A stretch of 64,000 nt of DNA from Ophioderma brevispina (taxonomy: Eukaryota > Echinodermata > Ophiuroidea > Amphilepidida > Ophiodermatidae), in contig JAMKCH010049408.1 in the NCBI GenBank assembly GCA_023653785.1, forward strand, positions 1 to 64,000, read 5' to 3'. Positions 11,844 to 25,749 of the stretch are shown here, piece by piece. The position numbers and the translations under genes are program-made. The stretch's first letter is position 1, and every line of letters starts with the position of its first letter. The notes beneath the pieces were generated by a model. The model worked only from the letters and a program-made list of their open reading frames with translations. It searched no databases and was not told the origin of the DNA.

Positions 11844-14150
11844 TACATTCATATCTAAATTTTGCTGATCTTTATCACAGTTTTGCCGAGTTATTTCTCA
11901 TCCCCCAAATGAGTGGGGTAATAAGGTAAATTACACATACCATTTTGTTTCGTCCTTAGTAATTTACTTAATAGGGCTCAAAAGAGCTAGAGTAGCGCGA
12001 GTATCGTACTCCAAATTATGGGTAATAGGAGTTACTTAATGGGTGTAGCGTGAGTGACTTACTCAACTATTTGTTTCGGTCATTAGGTATTTACTTTAAG
12101 GATGCTTATTTTCTATATTATTGCTGGGATATTTGAGATGAGGAATCGAGGTTAATGAACTCTAGCTAGCTAAACCTATTTTTCTAGTTGCCTGGTATAT
12201 GGTGTAGCCAATGGTGAAATAAAGTGGATACCTACTCTAGAAGACATGCTCCACACCTCGTATCTTGTGTAATATTCTTCTATCAGGGCAAATGTGTATT
12301 GCCAAATGAGACAAATAAGCTCTTTCAGATATTATTTTTTTTCATGTTTTGCCTCCTTTTATTGTCTTTTTTTCTCTCTAAAGCGTTTTTGCCTAACCAA
12401 TGTTTTTGCATCCACGGAGTTACGTTACTAAATACACGTTTGAATGAGGTCGTAGCAAAACCTAACTTATGTGAGAAGATTGCAATAACGTTTTAATTAT
12501 TGACATTTTTAAATAAATCAAACGAAAAGAACGTTGAGAAGCTGTGGGTTCACGTCGTTATGTTACTTCCCGTCGTTATTTGACGTTCCCGGCCAATGGT
12601 TTAGTATTTTTACGACCCCAGTATTTTACGTTTGCACGTTGTGAGTCCAGCTGCCTAGTCAAAAAACCTGTTTTTTACAGGTTATTTTTTAACAGTGCAC
12701 GGGTTAGGGTTACTTTACTGCTTTTTTCAGTGACAAATCAATAGTTCAAGCCCACACCAACTAACTCACTTCCTTCGAGAAAGGCCTTCCAAAGGTACGT
12801 GTGGCAATGTGATATTATGGCCCTTGCTGCTGAACTAGCTACCTCTTATATACATGTATGAGTCAAAATGATTGTTACCCAAATATCTTGATTTTGTCTT
12901 GTAAACTGTGCAAAACGGTAGCCTCTAAATTGTAAATACTTAAAAGTACTTTAAATAGCTTTCACAGGAATTTTGAATTTTTCTTTTGCGTTCAGGCAAT
13001 CAAACTCTGCCATCATTTAATAAAGGCCCTCAGATTTGCATTTGTACAAGTTTGATTGATTGGTTAATTGAAGCGCAAATTTCAAGTGGGATACATAATT
13101 TTGCTTTACACATTGGTGGATTTTTAAAAGGTAATAAATGCCCCCAAAAGTATCAACACAGCCCAGTTATTAAGTTGGGATTTAATGTGAAAAACAACAA
13201 GTTGCAATTATATTTTGCCTGTTTAGACTCTTCAAGGGTTGGAATGAACTCGTTTTTTAACTATTAACTAGGCAAAACAAAAAGATTTGAAAATAAACAC
13301 CAAAACCAGGTTTCAATTTAAGTGATACACCTTTAAGTTGCTAAGCGTCAGAGGTCCAGATGTTTTTGGAACAATTTCTTTCATGAAAATATTAATAATT
13401 TTGTGGCTTCCTGGGGGTTGTGGGGGTGAATCAAATGCAACAAACAAGAAAGTTCTTTACCTATCTCGTTTTTCCTGGATCCTGTTTGTGAATTACACTG
13501 TTACATGTTTTACTCATCTTCTATGGTTTACTTACTAAATTTGTTACATGCGGGCATTCGGGAACCCTCTAAAATGAGGCCATAACTGGAAAAAAAGGCC
13601 GACCTCGGTATTTTTTACAGTGATTAAGAATAATTAATTGTTAATATAATTTTTATGTTTTTTCCTTTTTTTAATTTACCAATTTTTAATCTTTTTTGTT
13701 TTCAATCGGGGAACAATACATTTTGACTCACACTGTAGCTCGGCTTTTCCAACTACGCTTCAACAAAGATCTAATATGTCAACTCTGTGAATTAAGCTAA
13801 TGTTATCTCTTCTATTTACAAGGCATATACAATCACTACTCCTAGCACCTATCGACCCATCTTTCTATATACACCACTCTATCTGCTCCATTAAAGGTCA
13901 ACCGAAAGATTGGATCAACCAAACTAATGTATAAATACTGATTTGCTAAAATCTGATATCTAGGCACATGTTGACTTCAGGTCTGGCCGGTTTCCGGCTC
14001 GGTGCCCTATAAATGTTAACTAGGACCTGACGAAGAACGTCATGAATAAAAGAAATTCTTTTGCCTGACAGTGACACGCAAGGTATTCATCAATCCCAAC
14101 CTTAACTTTTTTGTTGCTTCACGTTTGGTGACAAAGAATGAGAGCTGCTT
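11842..14150. other. Unassigned non-coding stretch
   Basis: No gene or repeat family is recognised. Short open frames (12224-12496, 12544-12744, 12986-13267, 13338-13538) show no motifs. Confidence 0.35.
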
Positions 14151-14153
14151 TTC

Positions 14154-14175
14154 TTACTACTTACTTACTTACTTT
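14154..14175 (+). repeat. (TTAC)n microsatellite
   Basis: Four to five TTAC units in tandem, ending in TTTTACACC. Confidence 0.8.
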
Positions 14176-17100
14176 TACACCGAACCACCCAAACATAGAA
14201 TTATTCGAAGTTCTGATTACATTATCTCGTCCTCGTTTTGTTAATAATATTAAAAGATAACCATATGTTTTCCAGACGATATCAAACTTTCCCCAAATTC
14301 TAATCAAGATTCCCTAGAAAGTCTTGTGCTATTATGAAACCTATGGAAGTTTTATAATGGCGATTGACCGGATAAATTAAACCAGTACTCATTTATTGTT
14401 GATGGAAATCTGGTCGTTTCTTGTCGCGTGATTAGCATGATGCCTATAAATGAATAATATCACCTGATTTGCAAAATGATTAAAATACGTTTAATCTGGA
14501 CGCAATAGAAAACCTGACAGTATTTTTAATGGCCGTATTTATTACCAAATAATTAACTCCCATACATGCGTTGTCGAAGTGGAATAGTAATGGCTTGGTT
14601 TCGCAAACAAGAATTGTAAAGCGAATTATTCGGTACAACGTGGTATTATATTATCAACTAGGGATGATCGTAACTCTCAGCTGCAAGATGCACGAATCCT
14701 TTTTTTAACCACGACTGTTAAATGATTATGTAGCAGATTCTTGTATGCATTATAGTACCGAATTACTATAAGAACGGGTGTTACTGCGCGATATAAATTT
14801 ATGTGTAATTTAAATATGAAACCAACTTTGTATTTTTTTACAATCAAAGTTGCTTGAACACTTGGTTAAGCAGAGTCGATACTCATTATGAAAACAATCA
14901 ACTCATATTGGAAGATTATAAAAGTTGATTTCTAACCCAACTCGAACCTGTGGCAGACCCCTACCTAATTATTGTTGCGTTACAAGGTGAGAAATTGGTT
15001 ACAACCAATGACCGGGAACCGGTGCGCGCGATCGTTGCCTTGGCTTCGGTTCTAAGAGTATTTGTTTACAAATTTGATATCATCAGATGCAAGACATTAT
15101 TAATGACAAGCCTGTCTTTTATACGGCGGTTTTACAATCAGATTGATTCCTGCTCAATCTAAACCTACGGCAGTCAAGCCATATCATTGATTAGTGTTTT
15201 GATACATGTTTATTACTTAAGATGAAGTGCGGTTTTCAATTTATTCCCATTCATCATATTCGCTTAACTAGCGCGGCTACCGATAAGGCGTATGACATTA
15301 CATCTTACTTCTTAATTTTTCCCTTCCTCCCGTTTTCGGTTCACTACTCATATTGAAAACACAAACAAAAGTAAAGCAAACAAACAAACAACGAAAAACC
15401 CAAAACAAATCAAATTGTTAACTGATTTGCCCTATTTTGATCTTCCATTTTTCGCAATGACTTTTATGTGAAAAGCACAGTGTTTATAAATTGCGAATAT
15501 TTTTAAAACCAATGAACCGCATTCGCAAATCCACAAAAGTACAAATAAACGTTCTTTGTGTTCTTTTTAATATAGTCTATGAGGCCAGTTTCTGTACAGC
15601 CTTAAAAATTCGAGTTTGTTGCACACTCCACCCTGGTAAGTAATCTCCAATAATCACATTGAAGAGTGTGTCCCCTGCCTAGGATTAGGTATGTTTCCGC
15701 CCCAAAAAAGAATTGCAATTAGCGCTTATAGCTATTTCAAAAAATGGGCGCCATTGTTTTATGAAAAATGCCATTGTATTCTCATTATAGATAGGAATTT
15801 TATCCAGGATTAAACGAAATAAAGTTTTAACTCTTAAGTGCCTTAAAACATTTAAGCGTCCAAGATGGCCGCCGGAAGGTGGCATGTTTTGTTAAAAAAA
15901 AATGTACTAAAATTGCAAATTGATGGGGTAAGAATGCGAGTAATATTTTGAGAGCACCAAAAACAAGTATTAATAACATTTGTTATATTGCGGACAGATC
16001 TTAACTCATGATGGCTGCTGTTACACCCGCTCCAGGGGACATAATCAAGAAGAAAAAACGCCCGTGCAGAGCGGGTTCGACATAATAAGAAATATAAGAA
16101 AACTATCGATAAACATGTTCCGCAATTTCTCTCGTACTTCTGGCCATTGCAGACTCTTAACACGAATTGAAACTGGGAAAGAAGATGATCTCGCAGTAGA
16201 GAGGGAGAAGGGAGCCAGTGGTCCAAGTCAGAAACAGTCACATGTACGGTAGTTGAAAGTAGCCTTAGGCTAAATGTTTGATCTATTTTTACTTACTACG
16301 AAAACCATCTTCGATCAGATAGTCAGGCAGCTGCGTATTGGAGGTTCTATGTCAATCCAATTCACTTGAAGCTTTTTAGTCGATATTCTCCATTTGAAAT
16401 GTTGATTCATATAACGGTTGGTTGACACCACTTGATTAAATTTTGTTTATATTCGCCAACAGTTATTGAATATACCTATCATTTACGTATTTATTCCCCA
16501 TAACGGGTTGACGGGTGCGAGATATATTGTTACCTCAGTGGAACACTTTGCCTGTAGTAACTTTAAATGAATGTTATCCTGTAATTTTAAACAAATGGCT
16601 TAAAGGTTTAAGGGGCCGTCGATTTTTCACTGCATAGGTCGGCCCCTTGCATCGCTATTGAGGATCTCAGAAAGCCGTGCTCACTACTGCAGAAGACTGC
16701 CCCTGCTTACAGAGGAGCAACAGTAGATCACGCCTTGCCTGTTAAAAGGTTTTAAAAGCGGGCCTCTGAAAATATCCGTTTAAGTTCAAACATTTGAGAA
16801 CTGACCTTATCCATGTAGAATATGCAAGTGTCAACAGTAAGACTAAGAAGTGGACCTAACCCACCCCCCCAAAAAGGTCCTTTTTGGACTTTTGAACATT
16901 TTTCACCAAAAAGTGGGTTTTCTTGTCCAAAATTGACTCTTAATTTTGTGACCTTTTTATCCAAAAATTCCTTTGTGGAATTGGCGTGGCAGTGCGCCAC
17001 CCCGCAGCCCCCTGCGTACGGGCCTGCTACTGGGTCAGTGATGGGTCAGTAGACACTTAATTTCCGTCTTCGTTTGAAAATTGAGCCGTAAATGACCTCC

Positions 17101-18620
17101 GCATACAATGTAAATGTATATCAAAGAAACACTTCGTAGAGTCTCTTGATGATTAACACCATTAGTCCAGTTTATGAACTCCGGTACTTGTACATGTAGA
17201 TAAAAACAACCTTTGTAGGGAGAGAAACTGTCATGATTTAGTTTATTCCTAGAAAGTTCGTGAACTTTCTCTTCGAGTGTGTTCAGCCATCGCCGAGCCA
17301 TTTTTTGCCTTTCAGCCATCCCAGCCATCTTTCTTGGGTTTAAAATTCTTACTTTCAGTGGGCACACGTATTGTGTCACATGTACAAGGTGTTCCCATAA
17401 AAACCGTAACGGACGTTCCACTGTTACCCCGTTATAATAATGTAGATAAGACACTCATTTTTTAGTTTCAAAAAACTTTTAATAAATAATCGGTTTTAAA
17501 ATGGCGTTATAATCACTTAATGAACATTGGTTCTAATTTGTCACTGGACTAGGACGTTGGTTTAAAATCCTGCTATGCATATTACATTTGATGCCATAAC
17601 TGTGCGTAATTCAATCTGTAGACTTTATTTATCAATAATTGAAAACTTATGAAAATAAAAAACATATGTCTAATTAATTTGTTAATTCCACCTCTATGGC
17701 AATGGTGTCTATTTGATACGTTTGCCTGTTTGCAAACCCAACAGTCCTTTGAAGGATTAATATATCTTCAAAAAAAAGAGATTTGAATAGTGCCACGTGT
17801 CTTGCCTCACTCTTATTGTTGTAAATTTACAGATGTGAATTTCTTTGCGGTCAAAATGGCCATTTATTGTCTATTTTTAAACCTAACTGACAAACGCCCA
17901 TACAAATACTCCCTTCACTTGATAACGTTTTAAAACATCCGGACAAGTTACTGGCAATCCACGATGCATCCAGATGCCAGAAAATTACCGTAAATTTTAA
18001 ACAATGTAAAATAAATATTTTTGGCTGTTATTCTTGCATCGGTTACGGGTAAAGATTATTTGGAATTGTTTGTTGGTCCCATTTTATGTTAAATATTCTG
18101 TAATGTCTATTCACGTTCAAAATAGAGAAAGGTCTGTAAAATAAGACATGTTACCACAGTCTGTAAGAAAATTAAGAAAGGTCTGTAAAATTACGACATG
18201 GTTACAACAGTCTTGTAAGTTAAAGTGACTTCTTACGTGGAGATGAACAAACGTCACATGACCAAATCTACGGGATACAAGTATGATAGAGGGCGTCAGT
18301 GACGTGAATCTCCTCCAACATTGATCATCTCACCCAATGTTAGGAGAAGGGTCCTGGGGCTTTTGCATTAGTGCTATTCTCTTTTCATTTCACAAACATT
18401 CAAAATGTCAGTTCAATACGCGCTACTTACAAAGCCCTTTGAAATCTATTCCCATGACCTTTATAGTGTCGACAGTAAACTACTTGGTATGATACTTAAA
18501 TACATTGAACTTGTCAGAAAAAATCCAACGAAATTGCGCCGCGAGTTCGGGAAAACCAACCACAAACAATATCCTGATGTTAAAATGAACTGTATGAACT
18601 GTTGATTCTATTTTGAATCA
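14176..18620. other. Unassigned non-coding stretch
   Basis: No gene is recognised on either strand. The longest frames (129 codons at 15852-16241 minus and 139 codons at 17035-17454 minus) have no domain signature and sit among frame-disrupted AT-rich DNA. The block 17383-17460 starts with AAGGTGTTCCCATAAAAACC, which resembles a repeat terminus, but no matching end was found. Confidence 0.35.
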
Positions 18621-18631
18621 AACAAACCGAT

Positions 18632-18834
18632 GTGCCCGATAAAGCTACATTTCCCCAGGAATATCGGGTGTATTTGCACAATATATCACAATGGTGTTTA
18701 AGGGTGGTAACGCAGTATTAGTGTAGGCATTTAAAACGCATTAAGCTAAATGGGCAGGACGATCAGAGCCTAAAGATATGGACAATAATTATCAAAAGAA
18801 TATCGGGCCTTGCAATGTATACTGTGCCCGATAA
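18632..18834. repeat. Four alternating CCCGATA/TATCGGG words
   Basis: GTGCCCGATA occurs at about 18632-18641. TATCGGG follows at about 18662, another TATCGGGC at about 18801, and GTGCCCGATA again at about 18823-18832. The two pairs can form hairpins. This may be a small decayed palindromic element. Confidence 0.35.
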
Positions 18835-18839
18835 TAAGA

Positions 18840-20180
18840 GTAAAAGGAAGAAAGGGAAATATTATAATAGAACTTCTAGGAAGGTTGCTTTGAGTTGATT
18901 GCATTCGTCAGCTAGGGGGGTCTTCCTTTGGGTCACACGAAGAAAATCGCCGCAAGTTTACGCAGCGTTAACATTAGTGGGTCAGGGTCACGTGCTACTC
19001 CCACTGCCTTACAATGTCTATCGCCCCGAGGGAACAAGGGATGGAGGAAAGTAATTGCAGGCGAACCATCTTTAATCTTGCCCCCAATAACCAGATTTAA
19101 GGAGAGGCGAGTCCAAGATCACCAGCATTCTTTACATCGCCCGTGTATTACCAGTCCACTAATGAATATTTTGTTCGATTTTGTGACTGTAAGGTATTTT
19201 GTATAAAAAGTACTTTCCTGGAGGTATTTCATTCTAGCGAAAATTGCAGGTGCCTAGTTGGCCTAGTACGATTAAGACCAGATGCCTACACATCAAATAA
19301 CGGCAAGGCCTAAGGCCTATCGTAATAGGAGAGAATTTACTTCAACAAACTATGCTGAAAAACGTCTGTATAATATGGGCAGTTCGAACGTGCGGAGCTC
19401 TTCAACACCTCATGATGAATGAAACGAAAAATAATGATTTTTTTTTCCTAAAATTTCTGTGAATGCTAATGGTGTTTTTATAATCATAGAAGAACGCTAT
19501 TTTAAATTTGAATTTTTAAAACCTTTTGACAAATGTATTGGCTATTTTGGAAGGGTTTGCTTTCGGTATAATAAAGTATCTATAAGGTATAGAACTACTT
19601 TTATTTAATGGGAATACTTTCATTAATGGTAGCATATTAATTTTTCTTTCGTTGCCATCTAAGAACGAGGGGGACATAGGTGTAAAGGGATGGTAAAGGA
19701 TGATGATAAGTACGTGAAGTAGTTCGCCGTACTTCTTCAAAAAGATATATAGGTCAAATTTGGTGTACAAAATATGAATTTTCTCCTATATAGCTGTGGC
19801 ATTTAGCATGGGGTTGCGCAAGTTTCCAGAGTATAAATAATGATGCAGAACAAATCCATGCTTAAGATTACCTCATTTGAATTAGAACTTGGGTGATTTA
19901 TGTTCAAACATAGTATAGCATTGGATTGTCACGGAGGGTTTAGGATCTATTACGAAACACTCTACTGGTTATACAGTAAATATAAGATAGTGAAAATCAG
20001 TGAAATTGGCGGGGGAAACAGAATTAAGAATTAATATTTGGAGAAACAAGATCCATAATCCGTAATGCATCATGCTAATGCAGAGGCACTAACTGAAATG
20101 CTCAAAGATGCCAAAAAAGAATGGAAAACAATAGTGGACAAACATGGATTGATCTCCAAAATAAACGATACTGGCCACAG
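18840..20180. other. Unassigned non-coding stretch
   Basis: No recognised gene. The moderately GC-rich segment 18910-19150 contains a 92-codon open frame without a motif. Confidence 0.3.
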
Positions 20181-20185
20181 TTGCA

Positions 20186-20202
20186 CCCCCCCCCCCCCCC
20201 CC

Positions 20203-20234
<32 letters not shown>
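20186..20234 (+). repeat. Poly-C tract (about 47 C, one AA interruption)
   Basis: A C run at 20186-20202, then AA, then C to 20234. On the minus strand this is a G-run able to form G-quadruplexes. It produces overlapping poly-Pro and poly-Gly open frames that are not genes. Confidence 0.95.
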
Positions 20235-20236
<2 letters not shown>

Positions 20237-20239
20237 TGG

Positions 20240-22045
20240 AATGGTACCACGTTCAGACCATATCAGGCGGATGATGTCAAATAAAAGTCGAGCGCTACAT
20301 CGAGTGAAGATCATGTCAACGTAATAGGCAAAGATTGAACAAAACTGCGGCATCGGATTATTTAAAGGATGCCAGAATGCCTACTATCCTGCATTCTACT
20401 ACTAACCGTATCCAACTTTGCTGAATTTCCTTCGAAATACAGTCATTTGGCGAACTGCATGACATGGCACAACCATCAAGTCATTTACAAAAACCAATGC
20501 AGATTGCAAAGAATCCAGACGATTGGAAAAGCTGATTAAAGCAGATGTCTATCACACGCCATGAAGAGATTTGTTCTCGACTTCTTGGTCTGCGTAAGAG
20601 CACAGAATTTATTTCCCGTGTCTTGAAACTAAAGAGCAAAGATCAATTTGTTCTATTGTAGACAGGCATATGTGGTGAACATCCTAGCCGGTATAACCTT
20701 TGCTTGTTGATTGGTTTCACCAGTCCCCGAGGCGTGATGGAACTTTGACCATTTCGCCGAGGTTCCCATTGGAGGATCCGATTCAACTAAACAAACAAGA
20801 GTAAAGACACGCGGCGACACGCCTCCAATGGGATCATACGATTAGATTTACAACGTACAATGGTATCAAAATGGACTTAATTTTTCCATCACATAAATTG
20901 AGATCGTGGAAACGGGGTGCCACCCAAAACATTATTAGAGATGGGCTGCAATCAGCGATGCACGCACCAGCAGCCACTTGTACAGATTAATAGATGCAGG
21001 AAGAATATGGACTATATTAAATAGAATACGTCGGTAAAATATCGAATTACCAACTACATCTATGCAATTACTATTTTACAGGAAGTACTCAGAAATTATA
21101 CAAAAGATTGTCTTAAAAGATAGGCAAAACAATGGAGGTGAACTTAAAGAGAAACCTGAAGTTAATTAGAGGCATGACACCCAGAGTGAACACATGACAT
21201 ACCTCACCAGTCTTGTGAATGACGTGTGAAAATTACATTGCTGTATCTATATGGATATGCCAGGACAAGACAGTGCCTTCAGATGGAGACATCGCCAAGC
21301 AAGTTGAGATATCAACTGTTTCACATCCTCATTGGTTGCAACTATTCTCGCAAAGCGGGAGGTAGACATGGCGATTGGGCCATATCTTTGAATTCAGAAG
21401 CAAACAGTTTATTCCTTCCGTCGAAGACGCAAATCAGAAGAAATAATGCAGATGATACAAGTTCATCAGTTATCAAAAAAAGCCCGATAAATTCAACTAT
21501 AATTAAAACTCGCGTTTAAATTCCATGAGTATCAAAAAGAAATAAGCAACATAATGATCAAATGAAAAAAGTTTCCAATTACCTTTTCTTCACATCTTTT
21601 CGTCCACCTGTTGCCTTGAATACCCATAAGCCACCAGTGAGTATTTGAAAATGAAAAGAAACTAGAATTTCACATTCTTGGTTATATTTTTATTAAAAAA
21701 CTTTAAAACAAAGCTACCTTTATAGCTTGCGAGGAATTCCCAACCGATTCTAATGATTACCATGAACATAGAATAAAATATTCGAAAGAAGTTCACCCAA
21801 TTATTGATTACCCTAAACACAAATCCACCTTTCCTGGATTGAGAAAGTTTCCAGCCTGAGTCCAGTGATTACCTGAAATGGAAAATCAACGACCTCTAAC
21901 GAGCTATCAATCTTAAGCAATTTGCCTTTCGGGCTTGGAACAATTGAATATCGAAGAAGAAAGTACTTTAAATATGGCCACTTAAATATGAAGTATTGCC
22001 TACTGGTCAATTGAAATGCATAAGTCCTTCCATTATTCCAGATTT
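20240..22045. other. Unassigned non-coding stretch
   Basis: No gene or repeat family recognised. The local sequence has fewer homopolymers than its neighbours and a 97-codon frame at 21226-21519 without recognisable motifs. A decayed retroelement or unannotated exons cannot be excluded by eye. Confidence 0.3.
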
Positions 22046-22049
22046 CATG

Positions 22050-22987
22050 GGTTCCCCATGCACCCCCCCTTAAAAACTAATCCTAACATTATTTTTAGAA
22101 TCTTTAGTACATCTACTTAATAATTTTGATTTTCCCTCAAAATCAAATATTGTCCCAACGGGGTCCCCGTTTGGCGGCCATACTGGATCTAAAGAGATCC
22201 GTCATATAAAATGGATGGATTGATTGCACATATCGCAAATATTCGTCTCATCATAAGGATCAGAAAAATATATACTTTGGGCATATTTTGATAGTCATTT
22301 GCAGAGATATTGGTGAAAATGTGATAAAGTTCATTGCCCTTTTGATCGTCATTGTACAGGGGGCCCTGAACTTTTAAAATAACATCGATCTTGACAATTT
22401 GGTAATCAAATTGTATGATATGAGCATGAGCAATCCAGACAGGATAGGTTTTGCACTATCTAGGATGTTTAGGTAGGTGGTAAATGCGGTGTCAATTACC
22501 TTTTAATCAAATTTTGTATGTTTTTGTATGGCAATTAGTGCACTACTCGTCTCTTTCCTACAGATAAACACCCAAAATGGAAGATCTGAAATCATGGAAA
22601 TGTACATTTCCAGATTGCTCATAGCTCTTTACCACCAATATTTGACAGACCAATTTTGTCAATTGAGCAGTTTGAAAATTTGGCTCCCCTGTACAATGAC
22701 CAATTGAAGTTCAAGTACCTTTACGCATTTTCACCCATATCTCTATAACTGAAACATCCCGATCGGCCAACTAATATTTTCTGATTCCTTATGATGAGAC
22801 GAATCATATGAGATACTTTTCACTAAATTTTAATGCACTTTGTACTATTAATCCCTCTTATCCAAGATGGCCGCCAAACGGACCCCGTGGACACATTTGA
22901 TTTTGGTAACATCAAAATCCTTTAGTAGATGTCGTAGAGATTCAAAAATCATGTTAGAATTAGTTTTAAGGGGGGTGCATGGGAACC
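22050..22987. mobile_element. 938-bp foldback (long-TIR) element
   Basis: The left terminus GGTTCCCCATGCACC (22050) is the near-exact complement of the right terminus GGTGCATGGGAACC (ends 22987). The complementarity runs inward for about 380 bp per arm (22050-22425 and 22612-22987). Matching internal blocks include AAATCAAAT..GTCC, GGGGTCCCCGTTTGGCGGCC against GGCCGCCAAACGGACCCCGT, a CATAAGGATCAGAAAATAT block, and GTCATTGTACAGGGG. A loop of about 190 bp separates the arms. No transposase frame is present. The 87-codon frame at 22867-23130 starts inside the right arm and is not considered a gene. Confidence 0.85.
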
Positions 22988-25640
22988 GATATAATCTGCT
23001 AGACTACATCTTCCCATATCCGTTTAATCACCTCATCAGAGATACCACCCTCAACCGCCGCCACCGCTGTAGCGGATCCACTTTGGTCCATTTTCTTGGA
23101 ATCACCATTAACCCAAAGCCTCTTGGATAGCAAATGCACAAGCATCTTGTAATACATCATCCCTCCCTAAAACACGGGGGAAATCCTCCTGTTTTTTTCT
23201 ATGACATTTCAATTCCTTTTTACAGAGAAACACCAAGGCCGCAGTAATGAATTGTCACCCCAAACAGATGCAATAGATAATACTTGTTTTTTTTTTGGTA
23301 TAGCTCAACGTCCGTTCTCGGAATTCTAACAATGCTGGCCTCAACTCATTTCATTTTCAATAAAAAAGTTGTGAATATAATCACTATATGCATTTCCTTT
23401 CTAATCCGAATTATTTAACAATTTAAACGTGTGGCATTTTTAGTTTTTAATTTGCCAATTTTTGAATGTTTCGAACCTCACACAGAGCTGATGGCACAGT
23501 GATAAATACTGCAATGGTGTCTACTGCTAATGACACCTGTTGGGAATGCCAAACCGTTTCAAAGATGAGAACCTAACAATACTGCAAATGCATATACTTG
23601 TTATATATCCATGACAGAAAAATTAATTGTACCGAAATTTGCATTCCCTACATGCATGGGGGGCGGACGGTAGAAACCTGATCCACGTAATTTGAAGCTG
23701 CAGAATGTAGTGTGAATGATCAACATTCTCATAGGCTGGAACGATAGGAAGGTACACAAAATACAAACCCCTGTTTTCAAACTCGAGGATTAAACCTCCC
23801 GAATCCAACCCTTTCTGAGTTTCGCTACTAGAAAGGTACCCGTAGGATCAAAACAACCTTTAATTGTACAGCCTGTCTAAAAAAAAGTTGGTAACATCAG
23901 AAACCAATTGGTTAAATATGGCAATTTCAACATGAATTACATCTTCTTACTATACTTACTTGGCATAATATTAAAGAACAAAGAGTCATGCTTTCCAATT
24001 GTGGTTTGTGTTTCATCTTATTGCTTTTGTCAATCCAGAGATATAATCAATTTAAATGGCGATACACCAAAATCGATTTTGTGCCACTTTTATTCATGGG
24101 CAGGGTTTGCTCGCCCAGTTTATGCCATGGCTGTCTAACCCTCAAAGCAAAAGATGCAACTTGAAAAAGAGGAAAACAAAACACAGATTAAAAGTACCAA
24201 AGAAGTCTAGTTTTATCGACACAATTTTTAAATAGTCACCATAATCAGTTCAATGATAAATATCTTCTTTTCATAAATAATAAACAATACAAATATTTAT
24301 TGCAGTCAATGAAATGGAACTTTGATTTATTTCAAAATTGTTATCTGTTAAAATCATGCCAGAAGGAATGTAATTGCAACCAAAGAAACACTTACAAATC
24401 CAAAGAAATTGTTTAAGAATATTGCCCTAATCTTTGTGCATTTACTAATTAAGTTAATTTGATTAAATTCAAAATTAAAAATTGAATTTGGAAGCCAGTC
24501 AAAATGTTGGTAGGAATGTGCGTATCATGATACTTCAAGACCATAAAAACTCTCCTCCCCAGGTTGTTGTACGCCGGCTGTACGCTCATGTTCTCTTTTA
24601 ACCGAACATATGATGTCGAATGTTATTCACTTGATCTTAAAGCCAGAACTCTTACTGATCAGACTCCACCATTAAAGTAACGTTTTGAGTTTTCTTTATG
24701 AAGTTAATCCCTTTTTTTAAAGATTTTCATATCTGCTCACTTGTAAATAACTTATGTTTTAACTAAATTCATTCACCGTTTTCACTCAACCAGAAAGTGG
24801 CACAAACTCGATTTTTGTGTTCCCAGTAACCTGGAGTTATCGCTCGATTTGAAACAAGCAATCAGATAAACAAACAATCTGGAAATCCTGGTATTTTCCT
24901 TTAATGTGATGTACAATAACGCGTATTTATGTTGTATATATAATTGAAAAAAAAAATCGGTTTGTTAAATTGTACCATTTTTTGGATACAGCTGTATACC
25001 GAATCAATCCGCAATTTGAATCTATAACGTTTTTTTTGCCCCTTATTTGGTCAACCACCCTGAAACCTATTTTCTGTTAAAGAAACCCCGAAACTTAAAT
25101 CACTGATAGCATCTGGGAAATTTTGGACGTCTTGACTCTTGACCGTCAAACCAGGCAATCTCTGGAAATAATTATGCGCCATTTAAACGTTTGCATCTCC
25201 ATTTTGGCCTCTGCTGAAGATCTGATGTTAAATACCATGATTTCCCCGTATGTCAGGTCAATTAGTCGACGCTGAGAATGATCTCTGGCCTTTTATGCGT
25301 ATGCCTGTACCAGGGACAGGGACCCGATTATTGATTGAAAATCACTCAATTTTTTGACAATGTTAGGCATTTAATTCGCACTTACTTTTAATACCAACGA
25401 ATTTTGGAATAGACACTGTCTGCAAAATTGAACCCATATCTGTTGACCTATAGATGTGATATTATAGATATAGTTATTTAATTGCGAAACTTACATCTCT
25501 GATTTTTCGCACCACCCTCACACAAAGAACAAGACGAGAATAAGATGAAGTGCTTATGTCGTCTGTATCTCCGCAATCAGAAAATCATCCATATAGTGTG
25601 TAATTGATAAAAATATGGCAAGTTAAAGGCGCACCGTAAT
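22988..25640. other. Unassigned AT-rich stretch
   Basis: No gene recognised. A 19-nt exact match to the LINE ORF2 remnant (7499-7517) occurs at 25570-25588, without alignable flanks. Confidence 0.35.
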
Positions 25641-25664
25641 CATTGCCAATGCAAGCAATCTTTG

Positions 25665-25745
25665 ACACAGACCTGAATGGGAACAATCACTTCTGCAGAA
25701 TAAAATAAATAACACAGACCTGAATGGGAACAATCACTTCTGCAG
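25665..25745 (+). repeat. Two-copy tandem duplication, 47-bp period
   Basis: A 34-bp block beginning ACACAGACCTGAATGGG and ending CTTCTGCAG is present identically at 25665-25698 and 25712-25745. The copies are separated by AATAAAATAAATA. Their identity indicates a recent duplication. Confidence 0.95.
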
Positions 25746-25749
25746 CGGG

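Noticed and set aside
17035..17454. 139-codon minus-strand frame
   Set aside because: No recognisable domain, start context or neighbouring exon; its left part overlaps repeat-terminus-like sequence. Length is within chance expectation for 64 kb.
20065..20353. Overlapping open frames with poly-Pro or poly-Gly stretches
   Set aside because: They are produced by the 47-bp C tract, which has no stop codon in any frame. The flanks show no motif.
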